Part shown: piece after piece, positions 23,250-34,580 of the stretch
Layout: each line of letters starts with the position of its first letter
Position numbering within the stretch: position 1 is the first letter of the stretch
NCBI RefSeq assembly: GCF_000208745.1
Contig: NC_030858.1
Span: 19,741,370 to 19,805,369 of the forward strand
Reading direction: 5' to 3'
Length of the DNA stretch: 64,000 bases
Origin: Theobroma cacao
Taxonomy: Eukaryota; Streptophyta; Magnoliopsida; Malvales; Malvaceae
The notes under the pieces: model-generated
Told to the model about the DNA's origin: nothing
What the model saw: the letters and a program-made list of their open reading frames with translations, nothing else
Databases searched by the model: none
Program-made: the position numbers and the translations under genes

Positions 23250-24637
23250 TGATGTGTGCATCAAATACATATATTTAATGGGAGATTAAATATGTAATTA
23301 GTCTAAGTTAGACTAGATTTAAGATCAAATTTAAGTGTTTTTTAGTTATTTTATTAGTTTAGTTTAATTTATATTTAAATGTTTATTTTAAGTTAATAAT
23401 GTTAGTTTTATATTATTTATATTTATTTTTATATTTTTTGTAGGAGTAGGATAAAAAATAATTTCAATTGGTGAAGTAAGGTGCATAATGGACTGGTGCT
23501 CTGTTTGCATATATTTCGGTTCTTCGAGCATATCTTTGGCTACAGAAGTCCCAATGACATGATTTTTGAACCATTAAAAAGTTAAGAGGTAGGGCTACAA
23601 ATTTTACTTTGCCCAGTTCTGATTGGAAAGACGTCGAAATCTTTGTCGAAGTGAAAGTACTATACCAAAAGAACAGAATTGAGACAGAACCTGTGAGAGC
23701 CGCGACGCTCACCGTATTTTCCAAAAATAACAAGCTTATGGGAGTTGGGAAGCTAGGGTTTTTGGAGGCTATTTAAGGGCCTTTTACAGAGGTTTCTTGG
23801 GGGAGGCACCAAGTAATTTCTTTGGAAAAAAAGAGCCAACAATGAAGCAAGAAAGGAAGAGAATTGAAGGGAGAATCAAGATCACAAAACTTCAATTATT
23901 AGTTTTCTCTCTCTACTTTTGTGTTTTTCTTATTCGCTTTGACTTGGATTAATGGCTAATTTTCTTTGAATAAAGTTTTTATTAGATACTATAAACTAAA
24001 CTATTTTTCTAGGATTGTAATTGAATTCTCATGTAATCTAAATTTTTAATCTCTTTCTTGCTTCTTTTCAATGGAATTGAATTGTTTATTCCAATTTGTT
24101 CTTAATACTTTTAATTGCTTGGCCACCAATTAAATTGATATTATTTGACTTGCGTATAAGATAGAGATATACCTATAGGCCATATATAGCTAGATTAGAT
24201 CCTAAACTTAATGAGTCTATTTTAATTTCAATTCACATAGGGATATGGTGTTTTGATTAAAATAGATATTTTTATAAAACGAGTCTGGAGACCCTTATAA
24301 ATAATTGAGAACTTTAAGTTAGCCATTCAACCTATTGAAATAAGTTTAGGAAGAGAGTTAAGATTTAGATGTAATGTGAGGGATATTATAACCCTAGGCT
24401 TTTTTTATTTGCTTTTTACCCAATTATCTTGTTGCTTTAATTTTTAATTAAATTAGTTTTAGTTAAGTAGTTTTTAGTTTAATTAAAATTTAGATTTTAA
24501 TTATTTGAATAAAACTAAATTGTTCTAATTTTAGTACTTAGTAAAATTTTAGATCAATTCTCTGTGGGATCGATACTCTGTTTGCTTATATACTATATAT
24601 TCGATATGTTTGCTTACGTAATAGAATTTAATTGACA
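23250..24637 (+). repeat. Solo LTR with 5-bp target duplication CTATC
   Basis: It starts TGATGTGTGCATC and ends TTTAATTGACA, with CTATC directly repeated on both sides (23245-23249 and 24638-24642). It is 1388 bases. No internal domain or second LTR is present, so it is a solo LTR left by LTR-LTR recombination. It contains one copy of the shared module (23503-23660), a palindromic gagagccgcgacgctc just after it, a TATA-like ctatttaagg near 23770, and a ctctgtgggatcgatac block near its end, which recalls the ends of plant Athila/Tat-group gypsy LTRs. Confidence 0.8.
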
Positions 24638-24890
24638 CTATCTTGTGCTTCAAATTCTTTGTGTTTTCACTCACATCTTTTGTGATCATTCTTTAACTCT
24701 ACCAAACTCTTCCTCCATGTACTCACTAAGCAAAACCAGCCTTCTAAAGGTATTATTTGCTTTGAGCTTGTAAGAGAAAAAACTTGTTTTTGAAACTAGA
24801 AAATATTTTTTGGTGAAAAAGTTTTTATTTTTATAATTAGATTTTCAAAGAAATTTTAATATACCAATTCAACCCCTTGTTGGTATATTC
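24638..24890 (+). repeat. Copia-type LTR relic, right part
   Basis: Continuation of the relic ending at 23249. It ends with caattcaaccccttgttggt, comparable to ccaattcacccccttcttgg at the end of the other copia-type LTR (about 31167). That phrase is typical of the 3' part of plant SIRE/Maximus-type copia LTRs. Confidence 0.45.
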
Positions 24891-24923
24891 CCCTTTGAGA
24901 TGTCTGCACTAACAAAATCTATA

Positions 24924-25235
24924 GGTAAGCATGATTCTAATTTTGTGGAGATTTTTGCGATTAAAGGAGCTTTGCTTATCTTTACTAGTACTAGTATGTG
25001 TAATCATATAAGGCTATGGATTGAGAGTGACTCTCAAAATGCTGTAACGTGGTTTGATAGACTACAAGATGCACCATAGAGATTTAGAGAAGTTCTGCTT
25101 CAAATTGAACAATTAAAGAATCTAACAATCCAGTGCAAGGTTACACATATTTTTAGAGAAGCAAATGAAGAAGTGGACATGTTAGCGAAAGCTAGAATTA
25201 ATAAAAGTAAGAGTTTGGTTCAGATGTTTAGTTAA
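24924..25235 (+). pseudogene. RNase H-domain fragment of a non-LTR retroelement
   Basis: About 103 codons resemble the C-terminal RNase H (RVT_3-type) domain of plant LINE-like proteins. Visible are NFVEIFAIKGALLIF with a conserved Glu, LWIESDSQNAV with a conserved Asp, and HIFREANEEVDMLAK at the end. One in-frame TAG (25077-25079) stands where the family usually has Trp, consistent with a G-to-A change. The reverse transcriptase that should precede it is absent. It is a 5'-truncated, dead LINE copy or a decayed RNase H-like gene. Confidence 0.75.
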
Positions 25236-26705
25236 AAGCTATGCTAATTGAAAGTGGAAGTGTAAGACTTGGTACATATGGCTATTGTGATTTAAGCGTT
25301 TGACCCAATCTTTTTTGAATGGTTGGATATGGATTAATTTCAGCTATCAGATAAAAATCTCCTACTTGGTGAAGGACTCTTTTTAAATTAGATTATTTAA
25401 GTTGTTATAGGACCCTAATAGTCTAATTAAAATTAGTGAGCAGGGAAGCTTCTTACTACAACATAGAGAAAGTTGTGGTTACTTGGTTTCAGATGTACCT
25501 AATGCATGGGATGTCTTTATTGTGTCCAAGAATGGCCAGAATATATTTGTATTTCCTGATGAATAGTTACGATTTTGCTTTGGATATCCCCAAGTCCACG
25601 GTAACTGCTTTTGTGGGGTTTTAATTTATGCTATTCTTATTGATTTATTTCCTTTGTAACCAATGTCTAAGGCGAATTAGCACTGGAATTCAGCAATAAA
25701 ATTATATAATTAAAAAACAAAGCTCTAATGTAATTGTATATCTATTTCTACTCTAAAATGTTATACCTTCACTTAGAGGTGAGCAAAAGTCCATTAAAAT
25801 TAACTTAACCAATAAAAGTCAGCTAATTCAGTTTAGTTAAGTCGATTAAAACTATCAATTCAATTAAGTTAGCTAAGTCGGGTCAGTTAAAAAAAATTTA
25901 AATCGGTTAACTTAATTAACCGAATTTATATTTATTATTTTTAAGGTAAGTATTGCATGTATCTCACCCATATAACATCCTCCATACCCACCCACATGCA
26001 AATTAAGAAATTAAAAATAGTTCATAATCTCATCAGTATTTTCTTTTTTGTTGATTTCAAATTTGATTTATTTATTTTTATGAATATAAATATATAATCC
26101 ATGCCAATATTCAACTTCCCAATGCAACAAAAAAAATCAATTTATATTTTATAAATCTTTATTTAAACATTAATATCATTGATATAATCATATAAAACAC
26201 TTATAGAAAATTAAATATAATGCGAAACTAACATTCATAAAATAATTTAAATCACTTTTTTTTTATCAAAATTTATTTATTTACAATACATGTGACCATC
26301 ATCTCACTCATTATCCAAAATCTGAAAGATTTTTTGTTAATCAATTGTTTTATTTGAACAAATAACTTACAAAAATTACAAAACACTTGGATAAATTTCT
26401 AAATGAGTAATTAACTACTTAAGAACTATTCATTCAAATCATGTTGTCTCTCCTTCTTTCAAACTAAGTTCTTTATAGTCTACATTAGGATAATTTTAGT
26501 CTTATGTTAAGAATTAGGATTTTAAATCAATACATCAAATAAGATTTATAAATAGATAATTTAATAGCTTTTATATTAATTTCTTTTAAAATTGTTAGCT
26601 TGAAAATGAGTATAGTTTTGATTATGACCAAATGATTCAAATTTGCATTTGCTTTACTAGAGTGATACTTGACAAGTTCGTGAAATGATTAACTCTCATA
26701 CATTT
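25236..26705. other. AT-rich stretch with possible LINE tail and hAT fragment
   Basis: 25236-25680 may be the 3' UTR of the LINE-like relic. At 25774-25925 the phrase tagaggtgagcaaaa followed by repeats of aattcggttaa-like sequence resembles the left half of hAT miniature elements common in plants, but no right end is found. No gene is present. Confidence 0.4.
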
Positions 26706-27399
26706 TGTCACAGCCCATGATCGATGCATGGGTCCAATGGGCATAGCCCACTAAGCCCAAGCAAGCTTTTTTATGCAAACCTGATCATCATTCCCAACCA
26801 TCATTTCTAAAACCACATATTGAAATTTTGAACTAAAAATATTTCAGTAATATTCTATAATGACTCAAAACTTACAATTTTATTATGTCAAAATAATGTC
26901 ACCCGTTTGCCAACTCATAGTGGTATCGGTAATCAAATATGCATAATTGACTTATAATATGGATCCTAGCAGATTACATTACATATACGTGTTCACAGGT
27001 AACAAACCCTTGATCGTCAGCGGAATGACCGTGGGTGTGGGTGAAGGTACAGCTACTAAGATGTCATAGTACCTACCAAGAAGGAGAGCATATGTGAACA
27101 ACTCAATCTAGGTCCCAACTGCCTCCAAATCTGAAAACATGAAGTTTAAAAACGTGAGTATAAAACTCAATGAGTGAACATAAGAAGGGAACAAGCAATC
27201 GATAGAAGGAATTTGGAAATCATGATGCATTTGTTTCAAAACCAATGCAATTGATTTAATTTCTTACTAAAAACCCCTCATTGCAAACTTTGATCAATAA
27301 CCTCATAGTGTTGCAAAAACCCATGATCAATCCATGAAGTTAAATAGGTGAAAAATAGGTCAAAATCAAGCAAGGTAGCAAGCATGGTAGCAAGTTTCT

Positions 27400-27710
27400 T
27401 GCTACAGCGAGAAACAGTCTTAGTTTGCATATGTTTTAGTTTCTCTATCATATCTCCAACTACAGAAGTTCAATTGACCTAATTTTTGGACCATTAGAAA
27501 GATAAGAAGTAGGGCTACAACTTTTATGTTTATCACTTTTCCCAGTTCGGAGAGGAAGGTGGTCAAAATCTTTGTCAAAATGAAAGTACTGCACCAGAAC
27601 CTGAGAGTTTCTCGCTGCAGCGAGAACCAGGTCAGTGTGACCCCCAAAACCCGAGAGTTTCTTGATACAGTGAAAATGAATCTTGCTGCAGCGAGAAACA
27701 GAGCATTTTA
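27400..27710. repeat. Shared module bounded by TCTCGCTGCAGCGAGA palindromes
   Basis: The ~165 bp module (27423-27590) is preceded by ttgctacagcgagaaacag and followed by tttctcgctgcagcgagaa (near 27606), a degenerate copy near 27655, and tcttgctgcagcgagaaaca (near 27680). The same module occurs at 23503-23660, 34137-34304, 42625-42790 and 56182-56349. Confidence 0.8.
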
Positions 27711-27859
27711 ATTGAAATGGGTCTTGTTACATCAAAAGCCATTTTCTTGTTGAAATGAAAAGCAATTTGAGAGTAATTAACAATGCCAACTTGCAACACA
27801 ATCACAAATATTTTCATAACTTTCTATAACACACACATATATATTCATATGCATTCATC

Positions 27860-27965
27860 ATCATGTGTGCACTCCCTACTCGCACACTTCTACATCATCA
27901 TGTGTTCACTCCCTACTCTCACACTCTAACATCATCATGTGTGCACTCCCTACTCGCGGACTTCA
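27860..27965 (-). repeat. ~43-bp minisatellite, 3 units
   Basis: Three near-copies of catcatgtgtgcactcccta followed by a ctcgcacacttcaacatcat-like tail. It sits at the position in the LTR that corresponds to the gtgcacgatgtggggggatg array of the + strand LTRs. Confidence 0.75.
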
Positions 27966-29700
27966 ACATCCTCACACAACATTATTCATCAATGCACAAT
28001 GTATATTCATATACATACATACCAACATAATATAGGAGCACACGGATTCATCTTTTTACACATTTCACATTTTCACAACATCAAAGCATTTTATCAAGGG
28101 CTTGTTCCCAAGCACACATTTTTAAACAAAGGTTGGATAAAATCATTCAAATGTTTCATCCAAATACATTTACATCTCCCAAAGCAAAATTTGAAATGCA
28201 AGTTCACTCATCGGTCTTGTTGATTTTTTTTTTCTTGACTCTAACCTCAACTAATACTCCAAATGGACATGTGAGGCTTTGTTGGAACCTATACACACAC
28301 AACATCACAACCAACCCAAATTGGCATTAATATAATCCAAAAGCTTTTTCCTAATCAAGTTCCACTAGTTATTCCTAACTAGCTTCCAATTGCCATTAAA
28401 TGGCTAGTTATTCACACTACTCTACTCACCCTAAGAGTGAATAAACAACCTCAATGATAAAACACTCACAAACCCCATTGTTAGCCATTATCAACAACTA
28501 AAGAAATTTAACCCTAACTTATACTCACCTTGATGGTTTTATAGTTGAATTCTCTTTCAAAATTCTTCAAGCTAACAAGGGAAATCACTTTCTCTCTCTC
28601 AACATGTCTAGCTAGTGAGAAGAAGATGGAAGTAAGACTTTTTAAGGGTTTTAAGGTGAGAGAGTGAAAGAGCACAAAAGGTTCTATGAAAAAGTGCTCA
28701 AAAGCATGAAATTAAAGCTAGAGAGAGAAAGTTATGGAATCTTTAAGGGAGGCTCCCATGGAGATGAAGAAACGTGAGAGGGGAAAGGAAGAAGAAATGG
28801 CTGGAAGCTGCTGGAAATTGCTGGAGCCTTAGATATTTATATCTAAAGTTTATCCATTTCTCACATAAATTACCAAAATACCCTTAACATGGTGACTTTA
28901 TCTTCCTCTCATCCTTTGCGCAACCTTTTACTCTTTTGACACTAGGGCAAGGTCCATAATAGTCTAGAAATAATCGAGTTCACGAAAACATAAAAATTTA
29001 GACCCGAGATGCAAAATGACCATTTTGCCCCTATCGTGGAAATTATCATTATTTTTATCTTCTTCATTTATTTACCATCATAAATATCATTTATTCATTC
29101 CTTAGGCCTATTTAGACCTTAATAGCTTAAAAAAAACCCACTCGTAAGAGCTCACCAAGAGAAATTACGAAATTACCCCTGGTCAGTATTATCGCATCTA
29201 CTTCTAGTTATGTGTCTATGGAGATCGAGATTTCATAGGTTCACTTCTGAATTACCCTTTTTAACTCGGTAATTAACCTTAATTGGCATCCGTAAACTTT
29301 ATTAGCCACCGTATCAAAATACGGGGATACTACACATTTGTTCTAATAGGATTACAAGCTTGATTGTCTTAGTTGTGTGAATTCTTGAAGTTATTAAACT
29401 TTCACACAGTCACTTCATAAATGTCTACAAACTGGAATAACTTAGTTATATGAGTGTTAAACATACTTGAATGAGTTCTCCTCATGATCTCCCTCATAAT
29501 TACTTTTAAGATATTTGAAATTGCAAATTAGGTTCACAAGTGGTGGAGCTTATATCAAGACATTCAAAGATGTTTGATCTTTAGCAAGGTTGTTTCAAGC
29601 CATGAAATTCATTCTCAACTCAACATTTGATCGTAAGGAAGATATGGCCAAAGTTACATGCTAAAATGTCAAGGAATCTTGAAAAAAAAAGAAGCTCCAA

Positions 29701-29960
29701 TTGATCTTAGAGCAAGGCAAGTTGATCCTACGGTAGAACGGGCAAGAATGGATGAAAAAACTTGAAAAACACACAACCATAGTCGACCTTATAAATTCTA
29801 TAGTCGACCTTATAGCAAGACTAATGAAAAATCATGAAGAAATGAAGCCATAGTCGACCCTGACAAAGCTATAGTTGACCCCCTAACCTCTTATGTAAAA
29901 AAAAAAAGATTTCTAGAAGTGGATCAACTATAGAACTTCTATACTCAACTTTAGATGATC
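29701..29960 (+). repeat. Array of paired AGTCGACC motifs, ~75 bp period
   Basis: Pairs at about 29701 (ttgatctta/ttgatccta), 29779 (atagtcgacctt twice), 29850 (atagtcgaccct/atagttgacccc) and 29920 (ggatcaacta/actcaacttt). Further degenerate members, gagtcgactacaag and gagtcaactataag, lie at about 31014-31055. The motif core GTCGAC is palindromic. Confidence 0.65.
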
Positions 29961-30319
29961 ATTAGACAGAAAATTTAAAAGGAAAATGGCTAGTTTCTTG
30001 CTTTAATCACCTTCAACGACTCCAAGACTTCTTCAACTATAAAAAGGACCATTTGAAAGCAATTCAAGGTGAGGAGGAAGAAAGAAAAAGGGTCAAATTC
30101 TTGACGATCATGGTCTTTAGAAACAAAAAGGAAAGAAAACCAAGTAAAACCAAGCCTACCTAAGCTAAAACCTTCTGTATGCTTACACTCTAATCTTTAT
30201 ATCCTATCAAAATATCCATTGTTAGACATTCTTCCTCCATTATACTATACTAGCAAAACCCACCTTTTAAAGGCACTCTTGTTATTCTTTGTAAAGGTTC
30301 TAACTTTAGTGTAAAGGTT

Positions 30320-30415
30320 TTTTTTTTTTTATAACTGGGAGAAAGGGAATTCGAATGAACTCTTTAGGCAAAGGGATTATGCACCAACCAATGAGCCAAA
30401 TGTTCAAATAAAAAG
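30320..30415 (-). mobile_element. Short tRNA-derived SINE with target-site duplication
   Basis: On the - strand it has an A box (tttggctcattggttggtgc) and, after about 30 bases, a B box (gttcattcgaattccc), then ends in a run of A (12 T on +, from 30319). It is flanked by a 14-base direct repeat, ttagtgtaaaggtt (30306-30319) and ttagtgtaatggtt (30416-30429), 13 of 14 identical. Poly(A) tail and duplication are the marks of LINE-assisted retroposition. At under 100 bases it is little more than a tRNA unit plus tail, so it may equally be a retroposed tRNA. Confidence 0.75.
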
Positions 30416-31224
30416 TTAGTGTAATGGTTATCACTTGATCCAATTAAAAAGTAAGAATCCCTTTATGGATTGTGTAAGGGTTATCACTTGGTCTCGTTAA
30501 AAACCAAGAATCCTTTGACTAGATTGGAAATTCCTTAGTTAGCTAAGGGAGTGGATGTAGGCATTTGAGAAAGCCGAACCACTACAAAATCCTTGTGTCT
30601 TGATTTACTTCTATGCACTATGATTTATTTTTGAAAACTTGTTTTAGAAAAATTATTTACTTTGTTTTCTATACAAGTAGGAAATTTATTTTTAAAAAGG
30701 TTTGATTTTTACCTAGTGTCTTCATTCTTATTATTTCTTTGTTTTGCTAAATCTCATTTCAAGAAAACCTATTTCAAAATTTATTATGCTTTAATTTACA
30801 ATCTTCACATATTGGTTTGGTTCTTTGCTAAACCCTTTGCAACTATCATCGCTTGCTTATCTCTTACTTAATTTTATGTGAAAAATGTTTTAAGCATCTC
30901 AAAATTGATCATTTGCTTGCATTTAATTTAGTAGTTTTACTAAAGATTTACGTATGCATCAAAAACCTCTTTGAAACCTTTTCCACTAGCTTTGAAAATA
31001 ATTTACAAGTCAAGAGTCGACTACAAGTTTAATAGAGTCAACTATAAGATGTTCAAATTACTTTAAAACAAGTTCTTCACATGCATAATTGACTAGAAAC
31101 TTTTTGTAATCAACTACAGTAGTATGTTCTAGTTTTTCAAGTTCAAAACATTTTTTTAAAGTCCAATTCACCCCCTTCTTGGACATTCTTGTCACTTATT
31201 TATTAAGCTAATGTTTCCAACAAT

Positions 31225-31236
31225 TTATATCAGAGC
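31225..31236 (+). other. Degenerate primer-binding site of the copia-type relic
   Basis: ttatatcagagc matches tggtatcagagc at 10 of 12 positions and directly follows the LTR-like end ttccaacaa. Confidence 0.5.
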
Positions 31237-33960
31237 ATTGGTCTCAAATTTGTAGGTTTAAACACCTTGAGTAAAGATCCTTGTTAGCTTGAAAAGGCAA
31301 AATGGGATGAAGAGTTAAATGTGCTAGAGCAAGGAGAAACAACTTAAAGATTGGATACTCTCTAGACCCACAAAATGAAAATAGGCAACTTCTTTTTCAC
31401 TTTTTTCTTTGTTTTTTTTCTGTGCTTTTAAATTTAAGAATTATGCTTGACAATTTCTTGAGATTGATTGGTTTAACTTGGTTTCTAAAAATTGTTTGCA
31501 TCTTTGATTGAAAATTTTGATTTCGTATTCTTACTTGAATATTGAATGCACAATTCTTCCTTGAGCTTTATTGACAAATCTTGACTATGCAAAATTGATT
31601 TAAATGTGATAAATGTTACAAATTGCATAATCTTGAAGAAAGTATGAACTTATGAGACTAAAACTATACTCTTACATTTGAACTTGAATATGTCATCTTT
31701 TTCTTTATTGATTTTGCTTGTGGAAAATTGTTTTGATAAAATTTCCTCATGTTTTGTGATATTGATTATATATTATTTCTTTAAGGAAAAATGATTTTTG
31801 AGCATAAAAGATTTGATGTTGATGACATGTGAAATGGCTAATATGAGTAATAGATTGGTTTGCATAATTGCCTATTCTTGTAGTCTAAATCAGGAAAATT
31901 GAGTTTCAAGAGTTGACTTTTTGATTTCCCTTTGTCTATAATAATTTGACCATTTAAACAATCTTGATTTGCGTTTTAGAACTTGCTTGAGTAGTTCAAA
32001 TTGGTTAAATTTGAGCTTAATAAGAATTGACTACTTGAATTGATACATTATATGAAAAATGCTTGCTATCCTTAAGCCTATGATGATTTATAAACAAGGT
32101 TGTTGGATGATGAAAATACTTTTGGACTTGTTCTTATTGGATGTGCATGTTTGCTTGCAAGCTTGAATAGTTGTAAGGGCATTTTTTGTATATGATTGTG
32201 AAATATTTGGAAACAACCCTTGACATGCATAAATATGATTCATTATGCTTGCTACACATTCACAAATCAATAAGAGCATAATTGAATAAAGTTGAGTGAC
32301 ATTGAGCTCATGATTTTACAGAAAGCATGTTAAACTCAAATCCTGCATGCTTCAAGTGCAAAGTTTTTGAAAAGGGAAATTAAATTTTTGTCAAATGATT
32401 TTCTTGCAAAATCTTTTTGGTTTCATTTGATTAAAGTTGATTTATTAATTATTGACTTTGATGATATAGCTTAGTTGAACAAAATCATTTTTGATAAAAA
32501 ACACATATTCTCATTGTGCTTGATTTGTTCATAAGTGCTTAAATCTAATATTATTTCTCATATACATACATAGAAAACATTATTTCTTAAGAAAAAAAAT
32601 GTTCATGTGTTCATTTCTTGAGAATTTGAATGTTCAAAAGTTTAGTCTAAGAATCAATTATTGCAATATGCTTCATGTTTGTGCTTAATTGATTGTTTCA
32701 AAATTGATTATGCATACGGATGTGATTAGGGTGAACTAATTGACCTTCATGAAAATCATTTTTAGTTCATCTATCATTTTGGTCAAGCCACATGCCCACA
32801 TGATATTTAATCTCGCTTGACCTTAATTTTTGAAGTCTAAAACTTGACTAGAGTTATGTATTTGAATATGAATTTGATTATCAAGTTTGATCATGACATA
32901 TATTTTTAGGACATAGTTGAAATATCTTTAGAACATGTATTTAAATGTTAACTATGTCTTCCATGAGTTTAAATGTCAACATTATATAAGGACTTTGTGT
33001 GCATCTAACTTGAGTTTATAGGTTACCAATTGAATGCTTATCTCTTAAACCCTAACAATGGAGTTTATTAATGTTTGGATGCTTGTTTATAACATAAGAG
33101 TCAAAGTTGGTCAATTCAATTAAATTTTTTAAGAAAGTCAGTTAATGAAATTTTCTTATTGAATTAATTGATGCAACCAACTACTCACCCCTCCCTACCC
33201 ATATTAGAATGATTTATTGCTCTAGTATAGACAAGCATACACGTTGTCCAAATTTCATGACATCTGAAAGTTAGATACTACACCCTTTATCAAGGAGTGT
33301 TTTAATTTGTCATCATAAAAATAGAAAAGGATTGACTCCATATTTTTTCTTATGATAACAAAATATTCTCTTTTGGTTGTCCAATGTATGTGCTTGACTT
33401 TACAAGTATGCTTGGCCTTAAAAAGAAGTAAATCCAAGATGACTGAATATATCTAAAAGCATCTCAAGGTTTTGAAGCCTACATGGGACTAATTCAATCG
33501 ATTAGATAACATTTTAATATGCAATCAACATAAAGAATGAAGTTCAAAGTCAAACTAATGTACGAACATTAAGCGATTAATCTTAATTATCAAACAGATC
33601 TGAAAGTTACTTAAGTCTGAAGTTTGCTGCATTTTTTGACACATTTAACAGAAAGATTTGATTCAAATAACTTGATTTTTGAAACATGCTATAAAAAGTT
33701 GGACGTGAGTTCTAACTATCTAAAGAGATCATATTGAAAGGAATTGAGCTACAAAGTGTGAAGAATTTATCTACTCATTTTTGCTCTTGATCAATTAGTG
33801 ATCAAGTTACACATTTGCAAAGCAGTCAACTTTGGCTGATGAGGTTAGGAAAGCTTGATTGATAAAGGCTTGGTAAAAGCCATTAATTTCACTAGTTTAG
33901 TAAAGTTGAAATTAAAAATCCATAAACAGAGTTATCCAGGTAATGAATATAGATTGGGAA
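31237..33960. other. Non-coding stretch after the copia-type LTR
   Basis: AT-rich with no recognisable gag, pol or host gene and no frame above 63 codons. It may be decayed copia interior. The gypsy element at 33961 is inserted at its right edge. Confidence 0.5.
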
Positions 33961-34573
33961 TGTGAAACCTTGACCTTCATAGACGCGTAACTTGAGGTGG
34001 AACTTATGTTTAAAGGTTTAATTTGAGCTAATGATGCTAGTTTTACATTACTTATAAATATTTTATGTCGTTATAGAAGTAGGATAAAAAAAAATTTTAA
34101 TTGGTGAAGAAAGGTGCATAATGAACAGTAGCCCTATTTGCATATATTTCTGTTTTTCAAGTATATCTCATACTACATAAGTTCAAATAACATGATTTCT
34201 TGACCATTAGAAAGCTAAGAGGCAGGGCTACAACTTTGATGTTTACCACTTTGCCCAGTTTTGACGGGAAGGAAGTCGAAATCTTTGTCAAAATAAAAGA
34301 ATTGTGCTAGAAGAACCGAAATTTGCAGAATGTTTAAGCGCCACGGCGTTGGAAATTGAGAGCTGCGGCCCTCATCGTAAATTCTATAAATAACAAGATT
34401 TTGGGGTTTTTGAAGCTAGGACTTTTGGGGGCTACTTAAAGGACCTCTTTCAGAGGATTTTGGACCTTTCCCTAGTGTCAAAAGAGTAAAAGATTTCACA
34501 AGAACAAGAGGAAGACAAGTGGCATTGCTAAGGGCATTATTGTAATTTTATGAACAATTGGATAAGTTTTACC

Positions 34574-34580
34574 TATAAAT
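34574..34580 (+). promoter_or_regulatory. TATA box in the 5' LTR
   Basis: tataaat about 614 bases into the LTR; the same box is at 43063-43069 in the 3' LTR. A TC-rich stretch (cttcttcttcttcctccc) follows, as often seen at plant transcription starts. Confidence 0.6.

Larger units (their letters stand above)
26706..29334 (-). repeat. Solo LTR 1, - strand, target duplication CATTT
   Basis: Read on the - strand it begins TGTAGTATCCCCGTA and ends GGGCTGTGACA, and cattt is directly repeated at 26701-26705 and 29335-29339. Length is 2629. It aligns by eye over its whole length with 55467-58086 and in blocks with the LTRs of the element at 33961-44980 (for instance the caagcaagc end block and the gggcttgttccc block). 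It contains the shared module at 27423-27590 and a 3-unit minisatellite at about 27860-27965. No gene. Confidence 0.9.
29335..31224 (+). repeat. Copia-type LTR relic (SIRE-like) with motif array
   Basis: It shows LTR order: paired motif array (29701-29960), TATA box tataaaaagg at 30038, leader, then ccaattcacccccttcttgg near the end and a degenerate primer site immediately after (31225-31236, ttatatcagagc). The ending and the primer-site spacing are those of plant SIRE/Maximus-type copia elements. The left edge is not defined. A SINE has inserted at 30320-30415. Confidence 0.55.

Noticed and set aside
25774..25925. Complete hAT miniature element
   Set aside because: Only a left-end-like sequence is visible; no matching right end or 8-bp duplication.
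30331..30410. Functional tRNA gene on the - strand
   Set aside because: A and B boxes are present, but arms do not pair well by eye, and the A tail plus flanking duplication mark a retroposed copy.
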